Shown: piece by piece, positions 1 to 9,201 of the stretch
How positions within the stretch are numbered: position 1 is the first letter of the stretch
Layout of the letters: every line of letters starts with the position of its first letter
From: Liquorilactobacillus sucicola DSM 21376 = JCM 15457
GTDB lineage: Bacteria > Bacillota > Bacilli > Lactobacillales > Lactobacillaceae
Assembly: GCF_000612445.1 (NCBI RefSeq)
Contig: NZ_BALC01000001.1
Coordinates: 1 to 64,000 of the forward strand
Length of the DNA: 64,000 nucleotides
Direction: 5' to 3'
Notes under the pieces: generated by a model
What the model saw: only the letters and a program-made list of their open reading frames with translations
Databases searched by the model: none
Told to the model about the DNA's origin: nothing
Made by a program: the position numbers and the translations under genes

Positions 1-4
1 ATAT

Positions 5-33
5 TTGACAGCAATGTATATATATGGTAAGAT
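5..33 (+). promoter_or_regulatory. Promoter of the tRNA operon
   Basis: A perfect -35 box TTGACA (5-10) is followed by a 17-bp spacer and the -10 box TAAGAT (28-33), with an extended TG at 25-26. It lies 34 bp upstream of the first tRNA, as expected for a strong stable-RNA promoter. Confidence 0.85.
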
Positions 34-66
34 AATTAAGTCGTTTGTGATGGCAAACGTAAGTTT

Positions 67-139
67 GCCGACTTAGCTCAGTTGGTAGAGCATCTGATTT
101 GTAATCAGAGGGTCGGGCGTTCGAATCGTCTAGTCGGCA
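67..139 (+). tRNA. tRNA-Thr(TGT)
   Basis: Cloverleaf with a 7-bp acceptor stem GCCGACT/AGTCGGC and anticodon TGT in the loop after CTGAT. It is the only tRNA here that encodes its own CCA (140-142); the others need CCA addition. First gene of the operon. Confidence 0.95.
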
Positions 140-148
140 CCATATTAT

Positions 149-220
149 GCGGAAGTAGTTCAGTGGTAGAACATCACCTTGCCAAGGTGGGGGTCGCGGG
201 TTCGAATCCCGTCTTCCGCT
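149..220 (+). tRNA. tRNA-Gly(GCC)
   Basis: Acceptor stem GCGGAAG/CTTCCGC, anticodon GCC, discriminator T. Second gene of the tRNA operon; no encoded CCA. Confidence 0.95.
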
Positions 221-233
221 TGTCAATGTTTTT

Positions 234-319
234 GCCGGGGTGGCGGAACTGGCAGACGCACAGGACTTAAAATCCTGCGGTAAGTGATTACCGTACCGGT
301 TCGATTCCGGTCCTCGGCA
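234..319 (+). tRNA. tRNA-Leu(TAA)
   Basis: Class II tRNA of 86 nt with a long variable arm and anticodon TAA in the loop after GGACT. The acceptor stem pairs GCCGGGG with TCTCGGC-like bases, with G-T pairs; discriminator A. Confidence 0.95.
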
Positions 320-336
320 TTTTCATTTATTACATT

Positions 337-410
337 GCACCCATAGCGCAATTGGATAGAGTGTCTGACTACGAATCAGAAGGTTGTAGGTTCGACTCCT
401 ACTGGGTGCA
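337..410 (+). tRNA. tRNA-Arg(ACG)
   Basis: Acceptor stem GCACCCA/TGGGTGC, anticodon ACG (inosine at position 34 expected after TadA deamination), discriminator A. Confidence 0.95.
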
Positions 411-417
411 TATTTAT

Positions 418-491
418 CGGGAAGTAGCTCAGCTTGGTAGAGCACCTGGTTTGGGACCAGGGGGTCGCAGGTTCGAATCCTGTCTTCCCGA
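418..491 (+). tRNA. tRNA-Pro(TGG)
   Basis: Acceptor stem CGGGAAG/CTTCCCG, anticodon TGG, discriminator A. 74 nt. Confidence 0.95.
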
Positions 492-530
492 TTAGATGAG
501 AAAACATCTTTTTCTTTGATTAAATCAAAT

Positions 531-604
531 CGCGGTGTAGCTCAGCTGGCTAGAGCGTCCGGTTCATACCCGGGAGGTCGGGGGTTCGATCCCCTTCGCC
601 GCGA
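531..604 (+). tRNA. tRNA-Met(CAT), elongator
   Basis: Anticodon CAT. It lacks the initiator hallmarks seen in the copies at 852 and 1388 (C1-A72 mismatch and three G-C pairs under the anticodon loop). Sequence and position before an Ile2-like tRNA match the Met-Ile-Ser-fMet order of the Bacillus trnB cluster, so I read it as elongator Met. Confidence 0.8.
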
Positions 605-625
605 TAAGTCATTTATATAGAACTT

Positions 626-699
626 GGACCTTTAGCTCAGTTGGTTAGAGCAGACGGCTCATAACCGTCCGGTCGTAGGTTCGAGTCCTACAAGGTCCA
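626..699 (+). tRNA. tRNA-Ile(CAT), lysidine type
   Basis: Anticodon CAT with acceptor stem GGACCTT/AAGGTCC. The body resembles the Bacillus tRNA-Ile2, whose C34 is modified by TilS so that it reads AUA. The assignment rests on sequence resemblance and gene order; a naive call would be Met. Confidence 0.75.
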
Positions 700-749
700 T
701 TGTGCTGGTGTATTGATGTATGTCAGGTATGATTGGCGCTTTAATTTAT

Positions 750-839
750 GGAGGATTACCCAAGTCTGGCTGAAGGGAACGGTCTTGAAAACCGTCAGGT
801 GGGTAAAACCACGCAAGAGTTCGAATCTCTTATCCTCCT
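750..839 (+). tRNA. tRNA-Ser(TGA)
   Basis: Class II tRNA of 90 nt, acceptor stem GGAGGAT/ATCCTCC, anticodon TGA, long variable arm. Confidence 0.95.
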
Positions 840-851
840 TTTTAATATTAT

Positions 852-925
<74 letters not shown>

Positions 926-929
926 TTAT

Positions 930-1003
930 GGTCCTATGGTGTAGGGGTTTATCACGCCTGCCTGTCACGCAGGAGATCGCCGGTTCAAATCCGGCTAGGA
1001 CCG
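930..1003 (+). tRNA. tRNA-Asp(GTC), copy 1
   Basis: Acceptor stem GGTCCTA/TAGGACC, anticodon GTC, discriminator G. Identical to the copy at 1466-1539. Confidence 0.95.
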
Positions 1004-1039
1004 CTTATAGTTAAGATGTTTTTGATTATATTTACTTAT

Positions 1040-1112
1040 GGCTCGGTAGCTCAGTCGGTAGAGCAATGGATTGAAGCTCCATGTGTCGGCAGTTCGATTC
1101 TGTCCCGCGCCA
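1040..1112 (+). tRNA. tRNA-Phe(GAA)
   Basis: Anticodon GAA. The acceptor stem GGCTCGG/CCGCGCC has a T-C mismatch at pair 4-69, and the anticodon loop TTGAAGC carries G37 and C38 instead of the usual A residues. All other arms fold normally. It is the only Phe tRNA in the window. The G37 loop may be a Lactobacillales lineage feature. Confidence 0.92.
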
Positions 1113-1122
1113 TAAAAATTAT

Positions 1123-1193
1123 GCGGGTGTAGTTTAGTGGTAAAACCACAGCCTTCCAAGCTGTTGTCGCGAGTTCGATTCTCGTCACCCGCT
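1123..1193 (+). tRNA. tRNA-Gly(TCC)
   Basis: 71 nt, acceptor stem GCGGGTG/CACCCGC, anticodon TCC. The acceptor, D and T arms are identical to the orphan tRNA-Gly(CCC) at 47172-47242. Confidence 0.95.
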
Positions 1194-1208
1194 TATAAGT
1201 GACAACAT

Positions 1209-1296
1209 GGAGAAGTACTCAAGTGGCTGAAGAGGCGCCCCTGCTAAGGGTGTAGGTCGCGAAAGCGGCGCGAGGGTTCAAATCCCTCCTTCTCCG
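1209..1296 (+). tRNA. tRNA-Ser(GCT)
   Basis: Class II tRNA of 88 nt, acceptor stem GGAGAAG/CTTCTCC, anticodon GCT, long variable arm, discriminator G. Confidence 0.95.
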
Positions 1297-1302
1297 TTTT
1301 TT

Positions 1303-1374
1303 GACCCGTTGGTCAAGTGGTTAAGACACCGCCCTTTCACGGCGGTAACATGGGTTCAAATCCCGTACGGGTCA
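1303..1374 (+). tRNA. tRNA-Glu(TTC)
   Basis: 72 nt, acceptor stem GACCCGT/ACGGGTC, anticodon TTC, discriminator A. It lies between Ser(GCT) and the second fMet-Asp pair. Confidence 0.95.
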
Positions 1375-1387
1375 CTTTAATAATTAT

Positions 1388-1461
<74 letters not shown>

Positions 1462-1465
1462 TTAT

Positions 1466-1539
1466 GGTCCTATGGTGTAGGGGTTTATCACGCCTGCCTG
1501 TCACGCAGGAGATCGCCGGTTCAAATCCGGCTAGGACCG
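1466..1539 (+). tRNA. tRNA-Asp(GTC), copy 2
   Basis: Identical to copy 1 at 930-1003. Last gene of the operon; a terminator follows. Confidence 0.95.
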
Positions 1540-1561
1540 CTTGGGTATTTTTAAGTAGATG

Positions 1562-1599
1562 CTGTCGATACATACGTATGTGTGTGTTGACAGTTTTTT
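1562..1599 (+). terminator. Terminator of the tRNA operon
   Basis: Hairpin with outer stem CTGTC/GACAG and inner ACATAC/GTATGT followed by six T residues. Confidence 0.7.
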
Positions 1600-1651
1600 C
1601 GTTTATATTAATTAATTGATCCATATCAATGTTTTAACGAATGATAAGATG

Positions 1652-1660
1652 TGTTAGAAT
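1652..1660 (+). promoter_or_regulatory. Extended -10 promoter of metK
   Basis: TGTTAGAAT gives an extended -10 (TG-N-TAGAAT) just upstream of the SMK leader. The -35 is weak (TTTTAA near 1632). Confidence 0.5.
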
Positions 1661-1666
1661 AAAACA

Positions 1667-1737
1667 TGTTACAGCACATTCCCGATAGGATTCATTTGTG
1701 TGAAGATGCCTTGTAACCAAATTATTGAATGGGGGAA
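1667..1737 (+). promoter_or_regulatory. SMK box (SAM-III) riboswitch, metK leader
   Basis: The leader has the family's elements in order: GTTACA (1668), TTCCCGATAGGATTC (1679-1693), GAAGATGCC and TTGTAACC (1702-1718), then the Shine-Dalgarno GGGGGAA (1731-1737). GTTACA can pair with TGTAAC, and TTCCC can pair with the Shine-Dalgarno. In this riboswitch class SAM binding stabilises that pairing and blocks translation. The class is known from Lactobacillales metK genes, and here it sits directly on metK. Confidence 0.9.
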
Positions 1738-1742
1738 TTATC

Positions 1743-2933
1743 GTGTCAGAAAGACATTTATTTACATCGGAATCTGTTTCTGAAGGACATCCAGATAAAA
1801 TTGCTGATCAAATAAGTGATGCTATCCTAGATGCATTGTTGGAGAAAGATCCTGATGCACGTGTGGCTTGCGAAACAACGGTTACCACAGGTTTAGTGGT
1901 TGTTGTAGGTGAAGTTTCTACCAGTGCATACATTGATATTCAGAAAGTTGTTAGAAATACTATCAAGGAAATTGGCTATGTCAACAATAAATATGGTTTT
2001 GACGGTGATAATTGTGCCGTGATGACGTCTATTGATGAACAGTCACCAGATATTGCACAAGGTGTTGATCAATCGCTCGAAAGGCGTGAAGGTGAGGCTG
2101 ATCCTCTAGATCAGATAGGTGCTGGAGATCAGGGGATGATGTTTGGGTATGCTATCGATGAAACACCTGAATTGATGCCCCTGCCGATTTCTTTAAGTCA
2201 TCAACTGATGCGTAAAATTGCTGAGATTCGAAAAAATCATGGTTTAGATTACTTAGGACCAGATGCTAAAGCTCAAGTTACTGTTGAGTACGATGAAGAT
2301 AGCAAGCCAGCACGTGTGGATACTGTGGTTATCTCAACACAACATGATGCGGATGTAAGTCTAGAAACGATCCGTAAAGATGTAGTTGAAAAAGTTATTA
2401 AAACAGTTATTCCGGAAAAATTCTTGGACGATAAAACGAAGTATTTCGTTAACCCGACTGGTCGGTTTGTTGTTGGAGGTCCACAAGGTGATGCAGGTTT
2501 AACTGGTCGCAAGATTATTGTTGATACTTACGGTGGTTATGCGCATCATGGTGGTGGCGCATTTTCCGGTAAAGATGCTACTAAGGTCGATCGCTCCGCA
2601 AGTTATGCTGCTAGATACATAGCTAAAAACATTGTTGCGGCTAAGATTGCTTCACAGGTTGAAGTTCAGTTAGCATATGCTATTGGTGTGGCACAACCGG
2701 TATCAATTTCAGTTAATTCCTTTGGGACATCAAAAATTTCTGAGAAAGATCTTCAAATTGCTATTCGAAAAGTCTTTGATCTCAGACCAGCGGGAATTAT
2801 TGAAATGCTTGATTTGAAGAGACCAATTTATAAACAAACTGCTGCTTACGGTCATTTTGGGCGAGCCGACGTAGATTTGCCGTGGGAAAAGACTGACAAA
2901 GTGGATGAACTGAAAAAAGCTTTGGAATTGTAG
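1743..2933 (+). CDS. metK: S-adenosylmethionine synthetase
   Basis: MetK makes SAM from methionine and ATP in the cytoplasm. The start is GTG 1743, six bases after GGGGGAA, giving the family N-terminus [18 protein letters not shown]; a TTG at 1725 in the same frame lies upstream of that ribosome binding site and is rejected. The 396 residues match the usual length. Visible signatures are HPDK (16-19), GAGDQGMM (126-133) and the glycine-rich GGGAFSGKD (271-279), all conserved active-site motifs. Control is most likely translational feedback by SAM through the overlapping SMK box. The gene stands alone between the tRNA operon and the leuS leader, and no terminator is obvious after it. Reading frame is intact. 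Confidence 0.97.
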   Translation: MSERHLFTSESVSEGHPDKIADQISDAILDALLEKDPDARVACETTVTTGLVVVVGEVSTSAYIDIQKVVRNTIKEIGYVNNKYGFDGDNCAVMTSIDEQSPDIAQGVDQSLERREGEADPLDQIGAGDQGMMFGYAIDETPELMPLPISLSHQLMRKIAEIRKNHGLDYLGPDAKAQVTVEYDEDSKPARVDTVVISTQHDADVSLETIRKDVVEKVIKTVIPEKFLDDKTKYFVNPTGRFVVGGPQGDAGLTGRKIIVDTYGGYAHHGGGAFSGKDATKVDRSASYAARYIAKNIVAAKIASQVEVQLAYAIGVAQPVSISVNSFGTSKISEKDLQIAIRKVFDLRPAGIIEMLDLKRPIYKQTAAYGHFGRADVDLPWEKTDKVDELKKALEL

Positions 2934-2967
2934 TTTTTACTAAAACAAGTTTTCTAATAATAGCAAC

Positions 2968-2996
2968 TTGCATTTTAAAGCTTGGTTTGCTACGAT
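2968..2996 (+). promoter_or_regulatory. Promoter of the leuS T-box transcript
   Basis: -35 TTGCAT (2968-2973), 17-bp spacer, -10 TACGAT (2991-2996). A GATAAT shifted by three bases is an alternative -10. Confidence 0.5.
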
Positions 2997-3000
2997 AATG

Positions 3001-3260
3001 TAAATAAAACGCTAATAAGGATTAGTAGGGGAGATTGTTATTTCAGAGAGTGTACGTTTGGTGCAAGTATACATGGCAGTCGTTCTGAACTCACCTTTGA
3101 GTTTCTTGTTGAAACCTAGTAAATGAGAACGGGTATTTCCGTTAAAAAATAGAGCGCCAGTGACAGATTCAATTTTGGCTGGAATTTAGGTGGTACCGCG
3201 AGTCTTTTTTTCTCGTCCTATATGAAGTTTTTGATAGAACTTCTATAGGACTTTTTTGTT
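3001..3260 (+). promoter_or_regulatory. T-box leader of leuS (specifier CTC, Leu)
   Basis: The T-box core GGTGGTACCGCG is at 3189-3200. The specifier is read as CTC at 3090-3092, after GAA and before A, which matches Leu. The variable T of the core pairs with an A discriminator, as tRNA-Leu has. A terminator hairpin (about 3215-3251) followed by TTTTTT ends the leader. Uncharged tRNA-Leu would favour antitermination. Confidence 0.9.
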
Positions 3261-3288
3261 TAACTTTATGAAGGGAATGAACAAAACA

Positions 3289-5703
3289 ATGGCTTATAAC
3301 CATAAATTAATTGAAAAGAAATGGCAACACTACTGGGAAACACACAAAACATTTAAAACTACGGAAAATCCTAAACGCAAGAAGTTCTACTCACTGGATA
3401 TGTTTCCATATCCATCAGGACAAGGGTTACATGTGGGGCATCCTGAGGGATATACAGCGACAGATATTATTGCACGCATGAAAAGAATGCAGGATTACAA
3501 TGTTTTGCATCCAATGGGTTGGGATGCATTTGGTCTTCCGGCAGAACAGTATGCGCTCAATACTGGGCACTCACCACGCAAATTTACTAAAGAAAACATT
3601 AATAATTTTAGACGACAAATCAAGTCGCTTGGCTTGTCATATGATTGGGATCGCGAGATTAATACGACGGATCCTTCATATTATAAGTGGACACAATGGA
3701 TCTTTGAAAAACTTTTTGAAAAGGGACTTGCTTATGAGGATGAGGTTGCTGTTAACTGGAGTCCAGATCTCGGAACAGTTGTTGCCAATGAAGAAGTTAT
3801 TGATGGCAAGACGGAACGCGGTGGTTTTCCGGTTGTTAGGAAACCGATGCGGCAATGGGTGTTGAAGATAACGGCTTATGCGGATCGTTTGATCAAGGAT
3901 TTAGACGATGTTGATTGGCCAGAAAATATTAAAGAACAACAACGCAACTGGATTGGTAAGTCTGTAGGGGCAAGTATTCGTTTTAAGGTTGCTGGTCATG
4001 AGAATAAGGAAATAGAGGTTTTCTCTACTCGTCCAGACACAATTTTTGGAGCAACTGCGCTTGTTTTAGCACCTGAGTTGGACATCGTTAAAGAATTGAC
4101 AACAGCGGAACAAAAGCAGACTGTAGATGCATATATTCAAAAAGTTTTGCATAAGTCTGATTTGGAAAGAACAGATTTAGCAAAAGAAAAAACAGGTGTT
4201 TTCACAGGAAGTTATGTAATCAATCCTGTCAGCGGAGAGAAAGTTCAATTATGGATCGCTGACTACGTGCTTGCTACATATGGGACAGGTGCAGTAATGG
4301 TTGTACCTGCGCATGATAGCCGGGATTATGAATTTGCATCCAAATTTGATTTGCCGATTATCCCAGTTATCGAAGGCGGCGATGTTACTAAAGAAGCATA
4401 TACGGGTGATGGAGTTCACATAAATTCGGGCTTTTTGAATGGGTTGAACAAGGATGATGCTATTAAAGCTATTATTGACTGGCTGAAGGAACATGGGGTT
4501 GGCGATGAAAAGGTCAACTATCGGTTACGTGACTGGCTTTTCTCCCGTCAGCGTTATTGGGGGGAGCCGATTCCCGTCATTCACTGGGAGGATGGAGAAA
4601 CATCTCTTGTACCTGAGGATGAGCTTCCGTTGAGACTGCCACAGGCAAAAGATATTAAACCTTCGGGCACTGGAGAAAGTCCATTAGCCAATCTTGATGA
4701 TTGGATCAATGTTGTCGATAAGAATGGTCGCAAGGGCAAGCGTGAGACTAACACTATGCCGCAATGGGCCGGCAGTTCATGGTACTTCTTACGTTATGTT
4801 GATCCGCATAACCAAGGTGCAATAGCAGATTATGATAAATTAAAGGAATGGATGCCTGTTGATTTGTATGTTGGTGGTGCAGAACATGCTGTGCTTCATT
4901 TATTATATGCACGTTTCTGGCATAAGTTCTTGTATGACATTGGTGTTGTTCCTACGAAAGAACCATTCCAAAAGCTGGTAAATCAAGGAATGATTTTAGG
5001 AGATAATCATGAAAAAATGTCTAAGTCCAAAGGCAATGTCGTCAATCCAGATGATATTGTTGAAGAATTTGGTGCAGACACACTACGGTTATACGAAATG
5101 TTTATGGGGCCATTAGATGCTTCGATTGCTTGGAGTGAAGATGGATTAAATGGAGCCAATCGTTTCATAAATAGGATTTGGCGGCTGATCATCGACGATG
5201 AAGATCACCTGCGCGATCGAATTACAACTTTAAATGATGGCCAGCTTGAACGTGTTTATAACCAGACAGTGAAAAAAGTGACAGAAGACTACACAGCAAT
5301 GCATTTTAATACAGCTATTTCACAGTTAATGGTTTTTGTTAACGAGGCATATAAAGTTGATGCACTGCCGCTTGAATACATTGAAGGTTTCGTTAAGATG
5401 ATTTCTCCAGTCATACCGCATGTTGCAGAGGAATTGTGGACCAAGTTGGGACATGTTGGAACTATCACTTATGAAGCATGGCCGACTTTCAATCCAGAAA
5501 AACTGATTGAAGATACGATTGAGGTAGTAGTTCAAGTAAATGGTAAAGTAAAGCAGCATTTACAAATTACTAAGGGAATTTCAAAAGAAGAATTAGAACA
5601 AAAAGCACTAACTGACGAAAAAGTTAAGAAGGCTATCAGCGGTAAAGATGTCAAACGAGTTATCGCTGTTCCTGGAAAACTTGTCAACATCGTTGTTAAA
5701 TAA
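3289..5703 (+). CDS. leuS: Leucyl-tRNA synthetase
   Basis: Class Ia synthetase charging tRNA-Leu. Starting at ATG 3289 gives 804 residues, the usual bacterial length, beginning [12 protein letters not shown]; the in-frame ATG at 3277 would sit almost on the AAGGGA ribosome binding site. The HIGH-type motif HVGH is at 48-51 in [16 protein letters not shown], and KMSKS is at 576-580. Between them lies the CP1 editing region, including a [15 protein letters not shown] stretch typical of post-transfer editing. Expression is under the Leu-specific T-box directly upstream, and a terminator follows at 5731. The frame is intact over 2.4 kb, which contrasts with the many split genes nearby. Confidence 0.98.
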   Translation: MAYNHKLIEKKWQHYWETHKTFKTTENPKRKKFYSLDMFPYPSGQGLHVGHPEGYTATDIIARMKRMQDYNVLHPMGWDAFGLPAEQYALNTGHSPRKFTKENINNFRRQIKSLGLSYDWDREINTTDPSYYKWTQWIFEKLFEKGLAYEDEVAVNWSPDLGTVVANEEVIDGKTERGGFPVVRKPMRQWVLKITAYADRLIKDLDDVDWPENIKEQQRNWIGKSVGASIRFKVAGHENKEIEVFSTRPDTIFGATALVLAPELDIVKELTTAEQKQTVDAYIQKVLHKSDLERTDLAKEKTGVFTGSYVINPVSGEKVQLWIADYVLATYGTGAVMVVPAHDSRDYEFASKFDLPIIPVIEGGDVTKEAYTGDGVHINSGFLNGLNKDDAIKAIIDWLKEHGVGDEKVNYRLRDWLFSRQRYWGEPIPVIHWEDGETSLVPEDELPLRLPQAKDIKPSGTGESPLANLDDWINVVDKNGRKGKRETNTMPQWAGSSWYFLRYVDPHNQGAIADYDKLKEWMPVDLYVGGAEHAVLHLLYARFWHKFLYDIGVVPTKEPFQKLVNQGMILGDNHEKMSKSKGNVVNPDDIVEEFGADTLRLYEMFMGPLDASIAWSEDGLNGANRFINRIWRLIIDDEDHLRDRITTLNDGQLERVYNQTVKKVTEDYTAMHFNTAISQLMVFVNEAYKVDALPLEYIEGFVKMISPVIPHVAEELWTKLGHVGTITYEAWPTFNPEKLIEDTIEVVVQVNGKVKQHLQITKGISKEELEQKALTDEKVKKAISGKDVKRVIAVPGKLVNIVVK

Positions 5704-5730
5704 ACCTTTTATGAAGAACTGTATTGAAGA

Positions 5731-5765
5731 AGATCAAGCATTTTTTGTAATGCTGGTCTTTTTTT
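5731..5765 (+). terminator. Terminator after leuS
   Basis: Stem AGATC-AAGCATT / AATGCTGGTCT followed by seven T residues. Confidence 0.8.
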
Positions 5766-5885
5766 GGTGGCAAAGAAAGTAAAATTTGGTTTGCAACCGA
5801 GACGTAAGTTTTATACAATTAAAAATACATGTTATTGAGCTTTAGGTATATTAACTTTTTTTAATCTAGGAGGAATATTAAAGAT

Positions 5886-7232
5886 ATGAAGAACGAACTT
5901 TCGCGGGCTTTAACTCATCGCCATGTGCAGATGATAGCAATTGGCGGTGCAATAGGAACCGGCTTGTTTCTTGGTTCGGGAACCGCGATACAAAAGGCTG
6001 GTCCAGCAATAATTCTAGCATATCTAATTGCTGGTATTATCTGTTTTTTCATGATGCGTGCAATCGGTGAGCTGGTGCTTTCAAACACGAAATTAACCTC
6101 ATTTATCGACTTCGTACGTGTTTACATGGGTGACGGATGGGAATTTGTGATCGGTTGGACATATTGGCTGTGCTGGGAAAGTTTGGCTATGGCAGATCTA
6201 ACGGCTAGCGGTATTTATATTGGTTACTGGTTTCCCTTTATTCCTCAATGGGTGACACCTTTGGTTATTATCCTTGTTTTGCTTGGTTTTAATCTATTGA
6301 GTGTTGGTATTTACGGTGAGCTTGAATCTTGGTTTGCGAGCATTAAGGTGATGGCTATTATAGCATTAATCGTGACAGGAGTTATTCTGATTTTATTTCA
6401 AGCTAATGTCAGCGGGCATCAAGTAAGTATTGGTAACCTGTTTAATTATGGGGGCTTTTTTCCAAAGGGTTGGACAGGCTTTTTGGCAGCTTTTCCAATG
6501 GTGATTTTTGCTTTTACTGGAATTGAGATGGTGGGACTGACTTCTGGGGAAACTGAAGATCCCGAAAGAGATATCCCACGTGCCATAAATAGTTTACCAA
6601 TCAGAATTGGTTTGTTCTATTTAGGATCGATGTTTGTTCTGATGTGTATTTATCCTTGGAATGAAATAACCACTACCTCAAGTCCATTTGTCCAAGTATT
6701 TTCTGGAATAGGAATCAAAATTGCAGCTGGAGTCATTAATTTTGTAGTTCTAACGGCCGCTTTATCAGCATGTAATAGTGCAATTTTCAGTACCAGCCGT
6801 ACACTGTATGTTCTGTCGCACAGTAAAAAAGCACCGCACTCTTTTGGAAATACGAGCAAACGGAGTGTGCCGGTGCACTCGTTAGTATTTTCCTCTATTG
6901 CGTTATTTATAATTGTCCTATTAAATTATGTTGTGCCGAAAAGTGTCTTCGAAATTATCTCCGGTGTTGCAACGATCAGCTTTATTTTTGTCTGGGTCGT
7001 CTTAGTGATCTGTCATTATAAATATAGACTGCAAAGTAAAAAGCAGAAACGTGTCTTTCCAATGCCACTATATCCTTTCTCGAATATTATCACGATAGTT
7101 TTCTTCATTGGGGTTCTGTTCCTTTTGACGTTAAGTAGGAGCACGCTGCTTTCTTTGGTATTTTCCTTTGTTTGGTTTATTGCTCTAGGATTAATCTATC
7201 GGTTTGTTTTTAAAAAAAATAAGCTTTTTTGA
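5886..7232 (+). CDS. APC-superfamily amino acid permease (AAT family)
   Basis: Cytoplasmic-membrane amino acid importer of 448 residues with about 12 hydrophobic segments. The N-terminus runs into the family's unwound TM1 motif GGAIGTGLFLGSG (about 19-31). The loop motif GETEDPERDIPRAI (about residues 220-233) is typical of the AAT branch, which includes GABA, proline, lysine, aromatic and D-Ala/D-Ser/Gly carriers. The substrate cannot be read from the sequence. AGGAGG lies about 12 bases before ATG 5886, slightly far but the best site. The gene is monocistronic: the leuS terminator lies upstream and a repeat-derived terminator lies downstream. Confidence 0.88.
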   Translation: MKNELSRALTHRHVQMIAIGGAIGTGLFLGSGTAIQKAGPAIILAYLIAGIICFFMMRAIGELVLSNTKLTSFIDFVRVYMGDGWEFVIGWTYWLCWESLAMADLTASGIYIGYWFPFIPQWVTPLVIILVLLGFNLLSVGIYGELESWFASIKVMAIIALIVTGVILILFQANVSGHQVSIGNLFNYGGFFPKGWTGFLAAFPMVIFAFTGIEMVGLTSGETEDPERDIPRAINSLPIRIGLFYLGSMFVLMCIYPWNEITTTSSPFVQVFSGIGIKIAAGVINFVVLTAALSACNSAIFSTSRTLYVLSHSKKAPHSFGNTSKRSVPVHSLVFSSIALFIIVLLNYVVPKSVFEIISGVATISFIFVWVVLVICHYKYRLQSKKQKRVFPMPLYPFSNIITIVFFIGVLFLLTLSRSTLLSLVFSFVWFIALGLIYRFVFKKNKLF

Positions 7233-7272
7233 ACTTTTTAGCATTGATGGGTATAAGCTGTAAAAACTTGAA

Positions 7273-7390
7273 ATTACGAACATAGCGAGTCTTTTGCGAA
7301 TTGAACGAAAAGTTTTGACTTATAAAACATGGTTATACAAAATAAGCAGGGGGATGGATCAAGAACTGACTTTTGACCCAGCCCTCGTTT
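7273..7390 (+). repeat. Dispersed 3'-end repeat element, copy A (terminator-like)
   Basis: Contains ATTACGAACATAGCGAGT (7273-7290), 17/18 identical to 18179-18196. It ends in a hairpin (7349-7384) of the type GGG-ATGGATCAA...TTGACCCAGCCC shared in design with copies at 18.2, 19.1, 26.4, 44.1 and 49.3 kb. It probably terminates the permease transcript. Confidence 0.65.
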
Positions 7391-7517
7391 GTTTTATAAA
7401 AATAATGACTAAAGTATAATGGTTACTGGTGTGACTTCTAAATGGAATACATTGCTTGTTATCACAAAACAGTTTAAAATTAACGCAGTTGAATAAGCAA
7501 AAAGGTAGGATAAAAAA

Positions 7518-9190
7518 ATGGCAAGATGGTCCACTGCAAAGAATAGTGAAAAAAAGGAATTTAATAAGAGTTCAACGGCGAATAAAACAGCCAAGGAAAA
7601 AATGTTGCGAGGATCTGCATGGATGACAGTTGGTAGTATCTTTTCCCGTATTTTGGGTGCGATTTATATTATTCCTTGGTATGGTTGGTTTGGCGCAGAT
7701 AAACTGCAGGCTAATGCCCTTTATACAAAAGGCTATACAGTCTACAGCATGTTTTTGATGATAGCAATTTCTGGTATTCCTTCAGCTGTTGCCAAGCAGG
7801 TTTCTCATTATAATGCCCAAAATGAATACGCTGTTGGGCGCAGATTATTTAAAAAGTCATTACTACTAATGTTGATAATTGGTGTTCTCTGCGCAGTAGC
7901 AATGTGGGTTAGTGCACCTTGGATTTCACAAGGAGATGCCAATTTAGTACCTGTCTATCGTTCTTTATCAATTGCCTTGATCGTTATTCCGGTTATGAGT
8001 TTGACGCGTGGCTTTTTCCAAGGCTATCAAGATATGTTTCCATCAGCCATGTCACAATTGCTAGAACAAATTGTACGTATTATATATATGCTTGCGGCAA
8101 CATTTTTAATTATGCGTGTTGTAAAGGGAAGTTATGTGACTGGTGTGGTTCATTCAACTTTTGCTGCATTCGTAGGAGCATTGGGTGGATTATTCATATT
8201 GGTGTTATATTTTTTTTCGGCAAAAAAAAACAGATGGATCAGCTGGTTCTACAAAGTGCAAATCAACTAGAAGTGTCTGATCGTCATATTATCAAAGATG
8301 TTTTATATGAATCAGTTCCTTTTATTATTATCGGAGTTTCGACAACATTATATAATCTGTTAGATCAATTTACATTTCAACCGGTAATGCAGGGTTTCTC
8401 AGCTTTAAATATTCGACAGATAAATGACTGGTTTGCACTCTTTGCGGGTAATGCTAATAAACTAATCATGATTACGATCTCACTAGCTTCAGCGATGGCG
8501 ATAACTGCTATTCCACTACTGTCCGAAGCATATACAAAGGGGAATAAGAAGCAAATTGCAACTCAAATAAACGATGCCCTTGAATTGTTTTTAATCGTTA
8601 TGCTCCCTTGTTCGCTGGGCATGGCAGCTGTTGCTAAACCGTTATATGTAATTTTTTATACATATGATCATGTCGGGATTTTTATCTTGAGTTTTGCGTC
8701 GTACATTGCTTTGCCGATTGGTTTGTTTATGGTGCTTTCCTCGCTTTTGCAGGGAGTTTATCAAAATAAAGCTGCTATCAAATATTTTTTGATCGGATTT
8801 GTCGTTAAATTAATTGTTCAAGTGCCTTTGATTATTTTTTTGAAGGGTTTTGGTCCATTATTGGCAACTGGTATAGGGATGATGGTTTCAAATTGGTTGA
8901 TGCTACGTTTCTTATACGCTCATTTTGGATTAGCTGGTGATCGAATTGTGAGACGTTTTGATGGGTTACTCTTCTTCTCCTTATTAATGTTTGCAGTTGC
9001 TTTTGGAGTCGTTCAGGTCAGTGGCTTTTTCTTTAATCCATACAGTAGAATTCAATCATTGATTGTTTTAGTTTTGGCAGCAGGTTTAGGCGGTTACGTG
9101 TATGTTTATTTATGCCTTAAGACAAGAATCGCAGATAAAATACTAGGCGTAAGAGTAGGTTCTTTGCGCCGGTTACTGAGAATTAAGTGA
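7518..9190 (+). pseudogene. MurJ/YtgP-type lipid II or polysaccharide flippase, frameshifted
   Basis: MVF/PST-family membrane flippase, likely the YtgP/MurJ orthologue because it is followed by an rsuA-type pseudouridine synthase as ytgP is in Bacillus. ATG 7518 follows AGGTAGGA. The N-terminus has a 30-residue charged extension, then the family motif GSIFSRILGAIYIIPW. The first frame stops at 8270; the rest of the protein continues in the -1 frame to 9190. The switch must fall in T8 (8210-8217) or A9 (8222-8230). Inserting one base restores about 557 residues that align end to end with the intact paralogue at 42398. The A-run plus C forms a possible slippery heptamer, but an indel error is simpler. 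The protein is normally needed for wall synthesis, which argues against true loss. Confidence 0.85.
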
Positions 9191-9201
9191 GGTTTTTGAA
9201 A

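Noticed and set aside
531-604. Initiator tRNA-Met
   Set aside because: It lacks the C1-A72 mismatch and three G-C pairs found in the true initiator copies.
626-699. Elongator tRNA-Met
   Set aside because: Sequence and cluster position match the lysidine-type tRNA-Ile(CAT).
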